DNA from: Rhodopseudomonas rhenobacensis
GTDB lineage: Bacteria; Pseudomonadota; Alphaproteobacteria; Rhizobiales; Xanthobacteraceae
Direction of reading: 5' to 3'
Length of the DNA: 64,000 bases
Assembly: GCF_014203125.1 (NCBI RefSeq)
Contig: NZ_JACHIH010000001.1
Location: 293,546-357,545, forward strand
The translations under genes and the position numbers were made by a program. The notes below the pieces were generated by a model. That model searched no databases and was not told where the DNA came from. It saw only the letters and a list, made by a program, of their open reading frames with translations. Shown piece by piece: positions 55,388 to 63,577 of the stretch; the first letter of the stretch is position 1; each line of letters opens with the position of its first letter.

Positions 55388-56122
55388 ATGCTGAGGCTTT
55401 GGTCGTTCGCCACGTTCCTCGCCAGCTGGTGGGTCGGCTCGCTGTTGGCCGGTGAGACGCTGCTGCCGTCGCCGCTCACCGTGCTCACCGCGATCGTCGC
55501 GGAAGCCCGCAGCGGTGCGCTGCTCTTCAATCTCGGGGTGACGCTGTTGCGGGTGGCGCTGGCCTTCGCGCTGGCGATGTCGCTCGGCACCGCGCTCGGC
55601 TATCTGATGGGCCGCGTCCGCGCCGCCGACCGCTTCGGCGATCCCTGGCTGATCCTGCTGCTGAACCTGCCGGCGCTGGTGGTGATCGTGCTGGCCTATA
55701 TCTGGGCCGGGCTGACCGAGACCGCAGCGATCGCGGCGATCGCGATCAACAAGCTGCCCAACGCCGTGGTGACGATCCGCGAGGGCACCCGCGCGCTCGA
55801 TCCCGCGCTCGACGAGATGGCGCGGGTCTATGCGATGCCGCGCTGGCGCGCGTTCCGCCATGTGGTGCTGCCGCAGTTAGCACCTTTCATCGCCGCGGCG
55901 GCGCGCTCCGGGCTGTCGCTGGTGTGGAAGATCGTGCTGGTCGCCGAACTGTTGGGCCGGCCGAACGGCGTCGGCTTCGAGATCGGCACTGCGTTCCAAT
56001 TGTTCGATATCGCCCGGATCCTCGCCTATGCGCTGAGCTTCGCCGCCTTGGTGCAAGCGATCGAGACGCTGCTGGTGCAGCCGTTCGAACGGCGCGCGTC
56101 GCGCTGGCGGCGCCATGCTTGA
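55388..56122 (+). CDS. ABC transporter permease (SsuC/TauC-like)
   Basis: The 244-residue protein has six membrane helices and the importer coupling segment Glu-Met-Ala-Arg-Val-Tyr-Ala-Met-Pro-Arg-Trp-Arg-Ala-Phe-Arg-His-Val-Val-Leu-Pro (the EAA motif). It follows the binding protein by 12 bases and overlaps the ATPase start by 8. It forms an import system with its neighbours. Confidence 0.93.
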   Translation: MLRLWSFATFLASWWVGSLLAGETLLPSPLTVLTAIVAEARSGALLFNLGVTLLRVALAFALAMSLGTALGYLMGRVRAADRFGDPWLILLLNLPALVVIVLAYIWAGLTETAAIAAIAINKLPNAVVTIREGTRALDPALDEMARVYAMPRWRAFRHVVLPQLAPFIAAAARSGLSLVWKIVLVAELLGRPNGVGFEIGTAFQLFDIARILAYALSFAALVQAIETLLVQPFERRASRWRRHA

Positions 56123-56870
56123 GGTTGCCATCGCGGGCAAACAACTGACCAATGCCGCCGGCGAACGCTTCGACGTGCTGGGCGCGCTGACGTTTCGGCT
56201 CAGCGCCGGCGAGGTCGGCGCGGTGGTCGGACCGAGCGGCTGCGGCAAGACCACGCTGCTGCGGATCATTGCCGGGCTCGACCGCGACGTTCAAGGCCGC
56301 GTCGCGCTGCCGCCCGCCGCGCGGATCGGCATGGTGTTTCAGGAGCCGCGGCTGCTGCCGTGGCGCTCGGTCGAAGACAACATCCGGCTGCTCGCACCTG
56401 ACGCCGACGAGGCCACGCTGGCGAAACTATTCGTCACGCTCGAACTCAGCGCACACCGTCATCACTTCCCGGGCGAATTGTCGCTCGGCCTGGCGCGGCG
56501 GGTGGCGCTGGCCCGCGCCTTCGCGATCAAGCCTGACGTACTGATCCTCGACGAGCCCTTGGTGTCGCTCGATGCCGCGCTCGCGGCGCGGCTGCGCGAC
56601 GAGATCGCCACCCTGGTCGATAGCCGGCCGGTGACGACGCTCTTGGTCACCCACAGCATCGACGACGCAGCAAAGCTCGCCGACCGCATCGTGCTGTTGT
56701 CGGAGCGCCCGGCGCGAATTCTCGCCGAAGTTCCGATCAGCGTCCCGCGCGCGGCACGCAGCGCAACCGACATCGCCGCGATCAGTGCAGAGATCGCGCG
56801 GCTCGGCGGCGGCATTGGCCCGCCGGCAGATTTTGCTGCGCCGTCGCGATTGACGGCGCCGCGGCGCTGA
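56115..56870 (+). CDS. ABC transporter ATP-binding protein (SsuB/TauB-like)
   Basis: The 251-residue ATPase has Walker A Gly-Pro-Ser-Gly-Cys-Gly-Lys-Thr-Thr and Walker B Leu-Ile-Leu-Asp-Glu-Pro. The signature region reads Leu-Ser-Leu-Gly-Leu-Ala-Arg-Arg, so the usual Leu-Ser-Gly-Gly-Gln is altered. The nucleotide is probably still bound, but hydrolysis efficiency is open. It overlaps the permease gene by 8 bases. Confidence 0.9.
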   Translation: MLEVAIAGKQLTNAAGERFDVLGALTFRLSAGEVGAVVGPSGCGKTTLLRIIAGLDRDVQGRVALPPAARIGMVFQEPRLLPWRSVEDNIRLLAPDADEATLAKLFVTLELSAHRHHFPGELSLGLARRVALARAFAIKPDVLILDEPLVSLDAALAARLRDEIATLVDSRPVTTLLVTHSIDDAAKLADRIVLLSERPARILAEVPISVPRAARSATDIAAISAEIARLGGGIGPPADFAAPSRLTAPRR

Positions 56871-56912
56871 CGTGTAGTCGGCGGCAACAGCAACGACCTT
56901 GGGGAGGATTTC

Positions 56913-57275
56913 ATGCCGCGCCTTGCAACCATCGCCGTTCTCGCCGCCGCGGCTGTGCTGTCGGGTTCGCTGGCAGCGTCTGCGCAAAGCAAGGGCAAAG
57001 GCATCCGGCTGTGGAATCTGACCGCCGAGACCATCTCCAGCTTCCAGCTGTCGCCCGCCGGCAAGGACGCGTTCGGCGCCAACCAGACGCTGAACGACAA
57101 GGACAAAGAGGTCGATCACGACGAGCGGCTGAAGATCACCGACGTGCAGCCCGGGCATTACGACGCCAGGGTCGGCTATCCCGACGGCCGGCAATGCCTG
57201 GTGCACGGCATCGAGATCCGGCCCGACGCGGTGTTTTCGATCGCCGACAAGGATCTGGTTCAGTGCAACAAATAG
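56913..57275 (+). CDS. Small exported protein of unknown function
   Basis: The 120-residue protein has a signal peptide (about residues 1-24, ending Ala-Ser-Ala-Gln), a domain starting Ile-Arg-Leu-Trp-Asn-Leu-Thr and two cysteines near the end (Arg-Gln-Cys-Leu-Val and Val-Gln-Cys-Asn-Lys) that may pair. GGGGAGGA lies before the ATG. It follows the ABC import genes by 42 bases and could be their last operon member. No family was recognised. Confidence 0.75.
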   Translation: MPRLATIAVLAAAAVLSGSLAASAQSKGKGIRLWNLTAETISSFQLSPAGKDAFGANQTLNDKDKEVDHDERLKITDVQPGHYDARVGYPDGRQCLVHGIEIRPDAVFSIADKDLVQCNK

Positions 57276-57314
57276 CCGCGCGTCGACGCGACTAACTGCC
57301 CAACAATAAGAAAT

Positions 57315-57438
57315 GTGCCCCGGACGCAGCGCACCGCGGAGCGGTGCGCTGCAGAGCCGGGGCCGTTACGGAACGCAGCATCTGAAACGGTCCCGGCTCG
57401 CGGCGCAGCGCAGAGCGCTGCACCGCGTCCGGGACACG
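57315..57438. repeat. Intergenic palindromic repeat, family A, copy 8
   Basis: Starts GTGCCCCGGACGCAGCGCAC and ends CACCGCGTCCGGGACACG, with AAACGGTCCCGGCTCGCGG inside. Confidence 0.88.
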
Positions 57439-57465
57439 CGGTGATGGGGCTTTGAATTCAGGCGC

Positions 57466-57669
57466 TCACGCCCGGCTGTGCGGAAGTTCGCAACGCCAGC
57501 GCACCGCGGTCCATTTCGGATGCTCGCCGACCCATTGGGCGATGTAGGGCGGCGCGCCCATCACGCATTGCTGCAGCGACACGCTTTCGGAATACGCCAG
57601 CCGGGTCTCTTCGCAGGTCGCCGGCGACAGCACCGCGCAGACCGTAATGATCAGGTCAATCGCATTCAT
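57466..57669 (-). CDS. Small conserved protein of unknown function
   Basis: The 67-residue protein starts Met-Asn-Ala-Ile-Asp-Leu-Ile-Ile-Thr-Val-Cys-Ala-Val and has four cysteines, including Ala-Thr-Cys-Glu-Glu-Thr and Gln-Gln-Cys-Val-Met-Gly. The later Ala-Gln-Trp-Val-Gly-Glu-His-Pro-Lys-Trp motif recurs in short rhizobial proteins as I recall them. The N-terminus may act as an export signal. Function unknown. Confidence 0.65.
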   Translation of the reverse strand: MNAIDLIITVCAVLSPATCEETRLAYSESVSLQQCVMGAPPYIAQWVGEHPKWTAVRWRCELPHSRA

Positions 57670-57729
57670 GCCAGATCCTCATGCGTTGCAGCAATGATAG
57701 CACAGAAACGGTATTTTGATCCGCGAGTT

Positions 57730-57840
57730 TCAAAGAAAACCGAACAGATGCTCGGTATCGATGCCCTCGGCCTGAGCCGGCCACGACCAGGCGACCGCCA
57801 GCAATAGCGTCGCGGACAGGGTCCTGATACGAAGGGACAT
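57730..57840 (-). pseudogene. Signal-peptide stub of a truncated exported protein
   Basis: From ATG 57840 the frame encodes 36 residues: a typical signal peptide (basic start, hydrophobic Leu/Ala core, Pro-Ala-Gln-Ala end) followed only by Glu-Gly-Ile-Asp-Thr-Glu-His-Leu-Phe-Gly-Phe-Leu and TGA. A signal peptide with about a dozen mature residues is too short to be a normal exported protein, and the region beyond shows no continuation in the same frame. A genuine tiny secreted peptide is the alternative. Confidence 0.5.
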
Positions 57841-58035
57841 CGACGCTCCGGGCTCGAACGGTAAAATCATTCTCACCGGCCGCGGCGGCAAATTCAAGCT
57901 GAGGCCGTCCCGCAGTGCGGTGCGCGCGGTGCTCGCCGGGCTGGCGTAACCCGCCGTAGCGGTTGATTTTTTCGGGAAACAGGCGGATAGACCCGCGCGG
58001 CGGGCAGGGATGGCTCGCACCTCCCGGGTGATCTC

Positions 58036-58464
58036 ATGAAAATCCTGCGACATCGGATTGAGCTCGAAACCACCGCGCCGATCCAGATCATCGACGTCAC
58101 CGATCAGGTCCGCGGCTGGGTCACATCGACCGGGATCAAGGACGGCCTCGTCACCGTGAGTTCGCTGCACACCACCGCGCGGATCAACGTCAACGAGCGC
58201 GAGGCGCAGCTCGAGCGCGACATGATCACTTATCTCAAGCGGCTGGTGCCGCGCGACGGCGACTACCTGCACAATCTCGATCCGATCGACGGCCGCGACA
58301 ACGCGCATTCGCATCTGTTGGGCCTGTTCATGAATTCGTCGGAAACCATTCCGGTCGCCGCCGGCGCGCTGGTGTTGGGCGGCTGGCAGTCGATCTTCTT
58401 CATCGAGCTCGACGGCCCGCGCGAGCGCCGCGGCATCGAACTGCAACTGCTCGGAACGGACTGA
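58036..58464 (+). CDS. yjbQ: YjbQ family protein (UPF0047; secondary thiamine-phosphate synthase type)
   Basis: The 142-residue protein has the family motifs Ser-Ser-Leu-His-Thr-Thr-Ala, Asn-Glu-Arg-Glu, His-Ser-His-Leu-Leu-Gly and Gly-Gly-Trp-Gln-Ser-Ile-Phe-Phe-Ile-Glu-Leu-Asp. Relatives show weak thiamine phosphate synthase activity; the physiological role is uncertain. It is followed after 3 bases by the RuBisCO-like gene, so the two are almost certainly co-transcribed. Confidence 0.93.
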   Translation: MKILRHRIELETTAPIQIIDVTDQVRGWVTSTGIKDGLVTVSSLHTTARINVNEREAQLERDMITYLKRLVPRDGDYLHNLDPIDGRDNAHSHLLGLFMNSSETIPVAAGALVLGGWQSIFFIELDGPRERRGIELQLLGTD

Positions 58465-58467
58465 CTC

Positions 58468-59769
58468 ATGACGCCGGACGATATCGCGGGCTTCTACGCC
58501 GAGCGCAGCGCGCTCAACCTCGACGACTACATCGAACTCGATTTCAGCTTCGAATGCGCCGGCGATCCGCGCGAGGCGGCGGCGCATCTGTGCAGCGAGC
58601 AATCCACCGCGCAGTGGCGCCGCGTCGGCGTCGACGAGGATTTTCGGCCGCGCTTCGCCGCCAAGGTGCTGGCGCTGGAGGCCACGCCGCAGCCGACCGG
58701 ATTCAGCATCGCGGTGGAGTGTGCTGCGACCGGCCCGGTGCACGCGGTGCGCGTCACCATCGCGCATCCGCACGGCAATTTCGGCACCAAATTGCCCAAT
58801 TTGTTGTCGGCGGTGTGCGGCGAGGGCGTGTTCTTCTCGCCCGGGATTCCGCTGATCCGGCTCGAGGACATCCGTTTTCCGGACTGTTATCTGGCCGCGT
58901 TCCAGGGCCCGCAATTCGGCGTGCAGGGTCTGCGCGAACAGCTGCAGGCGTTCGAGCGGCCGATCTTCTTCGGCGTCATCAAGCCGAATATCGGGCTGCC
59001 GGCTGCACCCTTTGCCGAGCTCGGCTATCAGAGCTGGATAGGCGGGCTCGACATCGCCAAGGACGACGAGATGCTGGCCGACGTCGACTGGTGCCCGCTG
59101 GCCGAGCGCGCCGCGGCACTCGGCGACGCGCGCCGCCGCGCCGAGCGTGAGACCGGCGTGCGAAAAATCTATCTCGCCAACATCACCGACGAGGTCGACC
59201 GGCTCGTTCCGCTGCACGATCTCGCGGTCGAGCACGGCGCCAACGCGCTGCTGGTCAACGCCATGCCGGTCGGGCTCTCGGCGGTGCGGATGTTGCGCAA
59301 GCACGCTTCCGTGCCGCTGATCGCGCATTTTCCGTTCATCGCGGCGTTCAGCCGGCTCGCCGCCTACGGCATCCACTCAAGGGTGTTCACCAAGCTGCAG
59401 CGCTTGGCCGGCTTCGACGTGGTGATCATGCCGGGCTTCGGCCCGCGGATGATGACGCCGGAGCACGAGGTGCTGGACTGCGTGCGCGCTTGCCTGGAGC
59501 CGATGGGGCCGATCAAGCCGTGCCTGCCGGTGCCGGGCGGCAGCGATTCGGCGGCGACGCTGGAAGGCGTCTACCGCAAGGTCGGAAGCATTGATTTCGG
59601 CTTCGTGCCGGGCCGCGGCGTGTTCGGCCATCCGATGGGCCCGGCGGCCGGCGCCGCCTCGATCCGCCAGGCCTGGGACGCCATCGCCTCAGGCATTGCG
59701 GTCGCCGACTACGCCACGACGCATCCCGAGCTGGCCGCCGCGCTGCAGGCGTTCGGCGCGAAGAAGTAG
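58468..59769 (+). CDS. RuBisCO-like protein (form IV)
   Basis: The 433-residue protein has the RuBisCO large-subunit fold. The carbamylated lysine motif is intact (Gly-Gly-Leu-Asp-Ile-Ala-Lys198-Asp-Asp-Glu201), as are Lys172 in Ile-Lys-Pro-Asn and His287. Carboxylase residues are replaced: the second Lys of Lys-Pro-Lys is Asn174, the Arg after His is Phe288, and the loop-6 Lys is not in place. It is therefore not a CO2-fixing enzyme; enolase or isomerase chemistry on a ribulose-like phosphate is expected. R. palustris is known to have two such proteins. Confidence 0.93.
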   Translation: MTPDDIAGFYAERSALNLDDYIELDFSFECAGDPREAAAHLCSEQSTAQWRRVGVDEDFRPRFAAKVLALEATPQPTGFSIAVECAATGPVHAVRVTIAHPHGNFGTKLPNLLSAVCGEGVFFSPGIPLIRLEDIRFPDCYLAAFQGPQFGVQGLREQLQAFERPIFFGVIKPNIGLPAAPFAELGYQSWIGGLDIAKDDEMLADVDWCPLAERAAALGDARRRAERETGVRKIYLANITDEVDRLVPLHDLAVEHGANALLVNAMPVGLSAVRMLRKHASVPLIAHFPFIAAFSRLAAYGIHSRVFTKLQRLAGFDVVIMPGFGPRMMTPEHEVLDCVRACLEPMGPIKPCLPVPGGSDSAATLEGVYRKVGSIDFGFVPGRGVFGHPMGPAAGAASIRQAWDAIASGIAVADYATTHPELAAALQAFGAKK

Positions 59770-59795
59770 CGCGCGCCGTCGCATAGGGTGCGGCT

Positions 59796-59921
59796 GTCAT
59801 TCCGGGGCGCGAGGGCGCCAGCCCGAGCGAACCCGGAATCTTGCCGCGGCGTGGGAAGCCGCCCCAGCTTGCGAGATTCCGGGTTTGCTTGCGGCTAAAG
59901 CTGCTCGCGCCCCGGAATGAC
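59796..59921. repeat. Intergenic palindromic repeat, family B, copy 4
   Basis: GTCATTCCGGGGCGCGAGGG and GCTCGCGCCCCGGAATGAC ends, with inner ACCCGGAATCTTGC / GCGAGATTCCGGGTTTGC arms. Confidence 0.9.
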
Positions 59922-59960
59922 TCTGTTTGTTGGTTGAAGGCGCGGCAGAACGCGTACTTG

Positions 59961-59980
59961 CAATTCGTAGCAATTCGTAG
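59961..59980. repeat. 10-base tandem duplication
   Basis: CAATTCGTAG occurs twice head to tail; the second unit runs into the family E element. Confidence 0.8.
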
Positions 59981-60064
59981 GGTGGGCAAAGCGAAGCGTG
60001 CCCACCGCAACGCGTCGAATGGGTGTTGGTGGGCACGGCGCAAGTGCGCCTTTGCCCACCCTAC
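59977..60064. repeat. Intergenic palindromic repeat, family E, copy 2
   Basis: GTAGGGTGGGCAAAGCGAAG is matched by GGGCACGGCGCAAGTGCGCC then TTTGCCCACCCTAC. Confidence 0.92.
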
Positions 60065-60081
60065 ACATCTCGCGCGCGCCG

Positions 60082-60393
60082 CTACCCGCGCCGGCGCAGA
60101 TAGGGCCGCAGGATGCCGGCGACTAGGCCGGCGCCGATCAACAGCCCGACGATCGGGATCCACAGCAGGAAAGCGCCGAGCAGCAGCACCAGGACCACCG
60201 CGAACACCACCCCGATGGTCAGCACCAGGCCGATCATGCCGAGCGGGCCGATCTTGGTGACGTAGATCCGCTCGCTGAGGCTCTCGTTGAAGAAGCCGCG
60301 GTTGCGCGCCGGATCGTAGGCCGCTCCCGGCGGAATGATCTCCGGCTCGACCCGCGGCTGCTCCGCCTGCGGCTTTGGTGTGGTGTCGCTCAT
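60082..60393 (-). CDS. Small membrane protein of unknown function
   Basis: The 103-residue protein has a Pro/Glu-rich soluble N-terminus (about 1-45, with Pro-Glu-Ile-Ile-Pro-Pro-Gly) and two hydrophobic helices close together (about 50-95), ending Arg-Arg-Arg-Gly. ATG 60393 is chosen; the frame extends 20 codons upstream. No family is recognised with certainty. Confidence 0.7.
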   Translation of the reverse strand: MSDTTPKPQAEQPRVEPEIIPPGAAYDPARNRGFFNESLSERIYVTKIGPLGMIGLVLTIGVVFAVVLVLLLGAFLLWIPIVGLLIGAGLVAGILRPYLRRRG

Positions 60394-60532
60394 CGACGGC
60401 GTCCTTGCTGGCCGATCACGCGCAATCGGCGGATCGGCGCAGCATAACCGCAATGACGCCCAAAGTCTGGCATGCGAATCGTCGCGCGCCCAAGTCCGCG
60501 CCGAAGTCGCGCGCCGAAGCCGCGATCCGCGG

Positions 60533-62032
60533 TCAGCTCACCGGATGGATCGCGCGCAGCGCCTCGTCGAGCAGGTGCGGGGTGTGCTGGCCGGTCGAGC
60601 CGCGGCGCGCCCGGTCGAAATAGTCCTGCAGCACCGGCTTGAAAGTCGGATGCGCGGTGTTTTCGATGATCACCTTGGCGCGCTGCCGCGGCGCCAGGCC
60701 GCGCAGATCGGCCAGCCCCTGCTCGGTGACCAGGATCTGCACGTCGTGCTCGGTGTGATCGACATGCGTCGCCATCGGCACGATCGACGACAGCGTGCCG
60801 TTCTTGGCGGTCGACGGCGTCATGAAGATCGACAGATAGGCGTTGCGGGCGAAGTCGCCGGAGCCGCCGATGCCGTTCATGATCCGGCTGCCGCGGATAT
60901 GGGTGGAATTGACGTTGCCGTAGATGTCGGCCTCGATCATGCCGTTCATCGAGATCACGCCGAGCCGTCGAATCACCTCCGGATGGTTGGAGATTTCCTG
61001 CGGCCGCAGCACCACGCGGTTCTTGTGCATGGCGGTGTCGCGGTTGAACAGCTCGGCCTTTTCGGCGCTGAACGACAGCGCGGTGGCCGAGGCGAAGGTC
61101 ATCTTGCCGGAGCGGATCAGGTCGAGCATGCCGTCCTGCAGCACCTCGGTATAGGCCGTGAGCTGCTCGAACGGGCCGCTCTCCAGCCCGGCCATCACCG
61201 CATTGGCGACGTTGCCGACGCCGGATTGCAGCGGCAGCAGTTCCGGCGGCAACCGGCCGCGGCGCACCTCGTGGCCGAGGAATTCCAGGATATGGCCGGC
61301 GATCGCCTGCGAGGTGGCGTCCGGCGGCGTGAAGGTGTTGTTGCGGTCCGGCGCGTGGGTCTCCACCACCGCGATCACCTTGTTGGGATCGCAGCGGAAG
61401 GTGGTGTCGCCGATGCGGTCGCCCGGCGTCACGATCGGAATCGGCTGCCGATAGGGCGGCAGCTGGGTGCCGTAGTAGATGTCGTGCATGCCCTGCAGCG
61501 CCGGATTATGCCAGGAATTGACCTCCAGGATGATGCGGTCGGCGCGGTCGAGCCAGGTCTTGTTGTTGCCGACCGAGGTGGTCGGCACCAGGCTGCCGTC
61601 CGGCAGGATCGCGGCGACTTCGACGACGGCGACGTCGAGATGGCCGAGGAAGCCGAACCAGACGAACTGCGCGACATGGCTGAGATGGATGTCGATATAG
61701 TCCATCGAGCCGGCATTGATGCGTTCGCGGGTCACCGGATCGGACTGGTACGGCAGCCGCAATTCGATGCCGTCGACCTTGGCGAGCGCGCCGTCGAGTT
61801 CGGGCGCCGTCGAGGCGCCGGTCCAGACCCCGATGCGGAACGGCTCGCCGCGGCCATGCGCGGCTTCGATATGACGCGCCAGCGCCAGCGGGATCTCCTT
61901 GGGGTATCCGGAGCCGGTAAAACCGCTCATCCCGACATTTTCGCCGTGCTTCACCAGCGCTGCGGCGTCTTCGGCGGACATGATCTTGGAGCGAAGCGCG
62001 GCAGACATCACCCGGGAATCATGGCTCGGCAT
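60533..62032 (-). CDS. Acetyl-CoA hydrolase/transferase family protein (succinyl-CoA:acetate CoA-transferase type)
   Basis: The 499-residue class I CoA-transferase has Gly-Met-Ser-Gly-Phe-Thr-Gly-Ser-Gly near the N-terminus, Asn-Gly-Ile-Gly-Gly-Ser-Gly-Asp-Phe-Ala-Arg-Asn and the catalytic glutamate region Val-Thr-Glu-Gln-Gly-Leu-Ala-Asp-Leu-Arg-Gly. These enzymes move CoA between succinate or propionate and acetate. The start is uncertain: an ATG at 62008 would shorten it by 8 residues, and neither has a clear ribosome-binding site. Confidence 0.9.
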   Translation of the reverse strand: MPSHDSRVMSAALRSKIMSAEDAAALVKHGENVGMSGFTGSGYPKEIPLALARHIEAAHGRGEPFRIGVWTGASTAPELDGALAKVDGIELRLPYQSDPVTRERINAGSMDYIDIHLSHVAQFVWFGFLGHLDVAVVEVAAILPDGSLVPTTSVGNNKTWLDRADRIILEVNSWHNPALQGMHDIYYGTQLPPYRQPIPIVTPGDRIGDTTFRCDPNKVIAVVETHAPDRNNTFTPPDATSQAIAGHILEFLGHEVRRGRLPPELLPLQSGVGNVANAVMAGLESGPFEQLTAYTEVLQDGMLDLIRSGKMTFASATALSFSAEKAELFNRDTAMHKNRVVLRPQEISNHPEVIRRLGVISMNGMIEADIYGNVNSTHIRGSRIMNGIGGSGDFARNAYLSIFMTPSTAKNGTLSSIVPMATHVDHTEHDVQILVTEQGLADLRGLAPRQRAKVIIENTAHPTFKPVLQDYFDRARRGSTGQHTPHLLDEALRAIHPVS

Positions 62033-62206
62033 GGCAAATCCGTTGTTGTGAAGGTTCCATCTACCGTTGGGGTATCAAGCCTCGGCCGACGCAACAATCC
62101 CACCAAAGGATGGCGTGATGCAGTAATAATGTTGCCAGGGCCGCTCGCACAGATTGCCGACGCCGCCGCAGCCATTCGGCAGCGCGTGCTCATGCTGGCC
62201 CGCGAT

Positions 62207-63577
62207 TTAGCTCAAAGTGAGTTTGCGTCCGAACGGCTGCACCGCCGCCGCATAGGCCTCGGGCACCGCCCAGATCACCGGGAAGCGCGGCCGGAGATTC
62301 GCCGGGCCTTCGAGATCGGTCAGCACCACGGCGATGTCCGGGCGGTGCTTGCCGGCTTCTTCGAGCAGCGGGGTGAAATCGGTGCCGCCGCCGCCGGTGA
62401 AGGCGATGTCGCGCAGGTTGATCTTGCCCGGCTCGAACAGCGTCACGCTGCGCACCTTGTCGTCGCCGATGATCAGGATCGAGCCGGCCTCCTGGCGGCG
62501 GCTGATCGATTCGATCTCGCGGGCGAACCGCTCCATCAGGTCGTCGGCAATCGAGCCGGAGACGTCGACGATCACCGCCAGCCGCGGCACGTTCTTGGTC
62601 GGGCTGAAGCCCGGCTCGAACGGCAACCGGCGATTCGGGCCGGCGCGGCCCTGATTGGCGATGTAGGAACGCGACGGCCGCGACCAGGAGATGTCCGGCT
62701 TGCGCGCCAGCGCCCGCGCCAGCTGGGTGCGCAGCATCTGCTCCCACGGGGTGCGGGTCTTCGCCAGGTCGGCGATCAGCGTGCGCAGCATCGAGAACGC
62801 GCCGTCGCCGGCGTGGCCGCGCAGGATCCGCTCGCTCCATTCCCGCGCCTGCTCGGCCTCGGCCTCCGGCGCGCCCTGCGCCTCTTCGCTCGGCGCCAGG
62901 TCCTGCTGGGTCTGGCCGCCGAGTTCGCGCACCTTGGAGGATTTCGGGCCGTCCTGGCGCGAGCTCGGGCGTTCTTGCGTCCCGTCCGATTTCGGCGCGC
63001 CGTCGCCCTGCGCGCCGCCCTCGGAGGCCTCGCCGCCGGACTGGCTGCGGCTGCCGGGCTTCTGCTGCCGGCCGTTCTGCTGCTGCTCGGGACGATCGTC
63101 GATCGCGCGATACAGCTTCTCGACGTCCCACTCCAACAGCGCCGCTTCGACGTCGAGCTTCTGCTGCAGCACCCGGCCGAGCAGTTGGTCGAGATACACC
63201 GACGACGCCGGCAGCCGCAGCCATGTCAGGTGGCCGAGCGTGGAATTGACGATGGCGTCGGCGCAGATGTTGAACAGCTGCAGGTCGACGTCGCCGATCT
63301 GGCGGCGCAGGTCGAGGAAGCGCTGCGGATGCCGCAACGCGATGTGCAGCACCTCGTGCGCCACCAGCCCGACCTGGTCTTCGAGCGGCATCACCTCGAA
63401 CTCGACGCCGTAGAACACGGTGTTGCCGTCGGTCATCACCGCCGGCGCCTCGGTGTCGACCGGCAGGTCGTGATGATTGACCCACAGCGCCAGCCCGCCG
63501 GTGGAGGGCGCGAACTCCACCATGCGCTGGACCGCGCGGGTGCCGCGGTGCTGATACAGCACGCTGAGGTCAGGCAT
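62207..63577 (-). CDS. VWA-like domain protein with metallopeptidase-like N-terminus
   Basis: The 456-residue protein combines an N-terminal HExxH-type motif (Ala-His-Glu-Val-Leu-His-Ile-Ala-Leu-Arg-His, about residues 73-83), a Gln/Ser/Gly-rich spacer (about 160-240) and a C-terminal VWA-like domain with Val-Asp-Val-Ser-Gly-Ser-Ile (MIDAS) and Thr-Gly-Gly-Gly-Gly-Thr-Asp. It overlaps the AAA ATPase gene by 8 bases. MoxR-type ATPases and VWA proteins act together as metal-insertion or chaperone systems. Confidence 0.9.
   Translation of the reverse strand: MPDLSVLYQHRGTRAVQRMVEFAPSTGGLALWVNHHDLPVDTEAPAVMTDGNTVFYGVEFEVMPLEDQVGLVAHEVLHIALRHPQRFLDLRRQIGDVDLQLFNICADAIVNSTLGHLTWLRLPASSVYLDQLLGRVLQQKLDVEAALLEWDVEKLYRAIDDRPEQQQNGRQQKPGSRSQSGGEASEGGAQGDGAPKSDGTQERPSSRQDGPKSSKVRELGGQTQQDLAPSEEAQGAPEAEAEQAREWSERILRGHAGDGAFSMLRTLIADLAKTRTPWEQMLRTQLARALARKPDISWSRPSRSYIANQGRAGPNRRLPFEPGFSPTKNVPRLAVIVDVSGSIADDLMERFAREIESISRRQEAGSILIIGDDKVRSVTLFEPGKINLRDIAFTGGGGTDFTPLLEEAGKHRPDIAVVLTDLEGPANLRPRFPVIWAVPEAYAAAVQPFGRKLTLS

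Noticed and set aside
57730-59376. 548-codon minus-strand frame over the yjbQ and RuBisCO-like genes
   Set aside because: Antisense shadow of two well-supported genes. Only its last 37 codons, which carry a signal peptide, are kept as a stub.
58468-59769. Functional RuBisCO
   Set aside because: Several carboxylase residues are replaced (Asn at the second phosphate-site lysine, Phe after the key His, no loop-6 Lys), so CO2 fixation is not expected.
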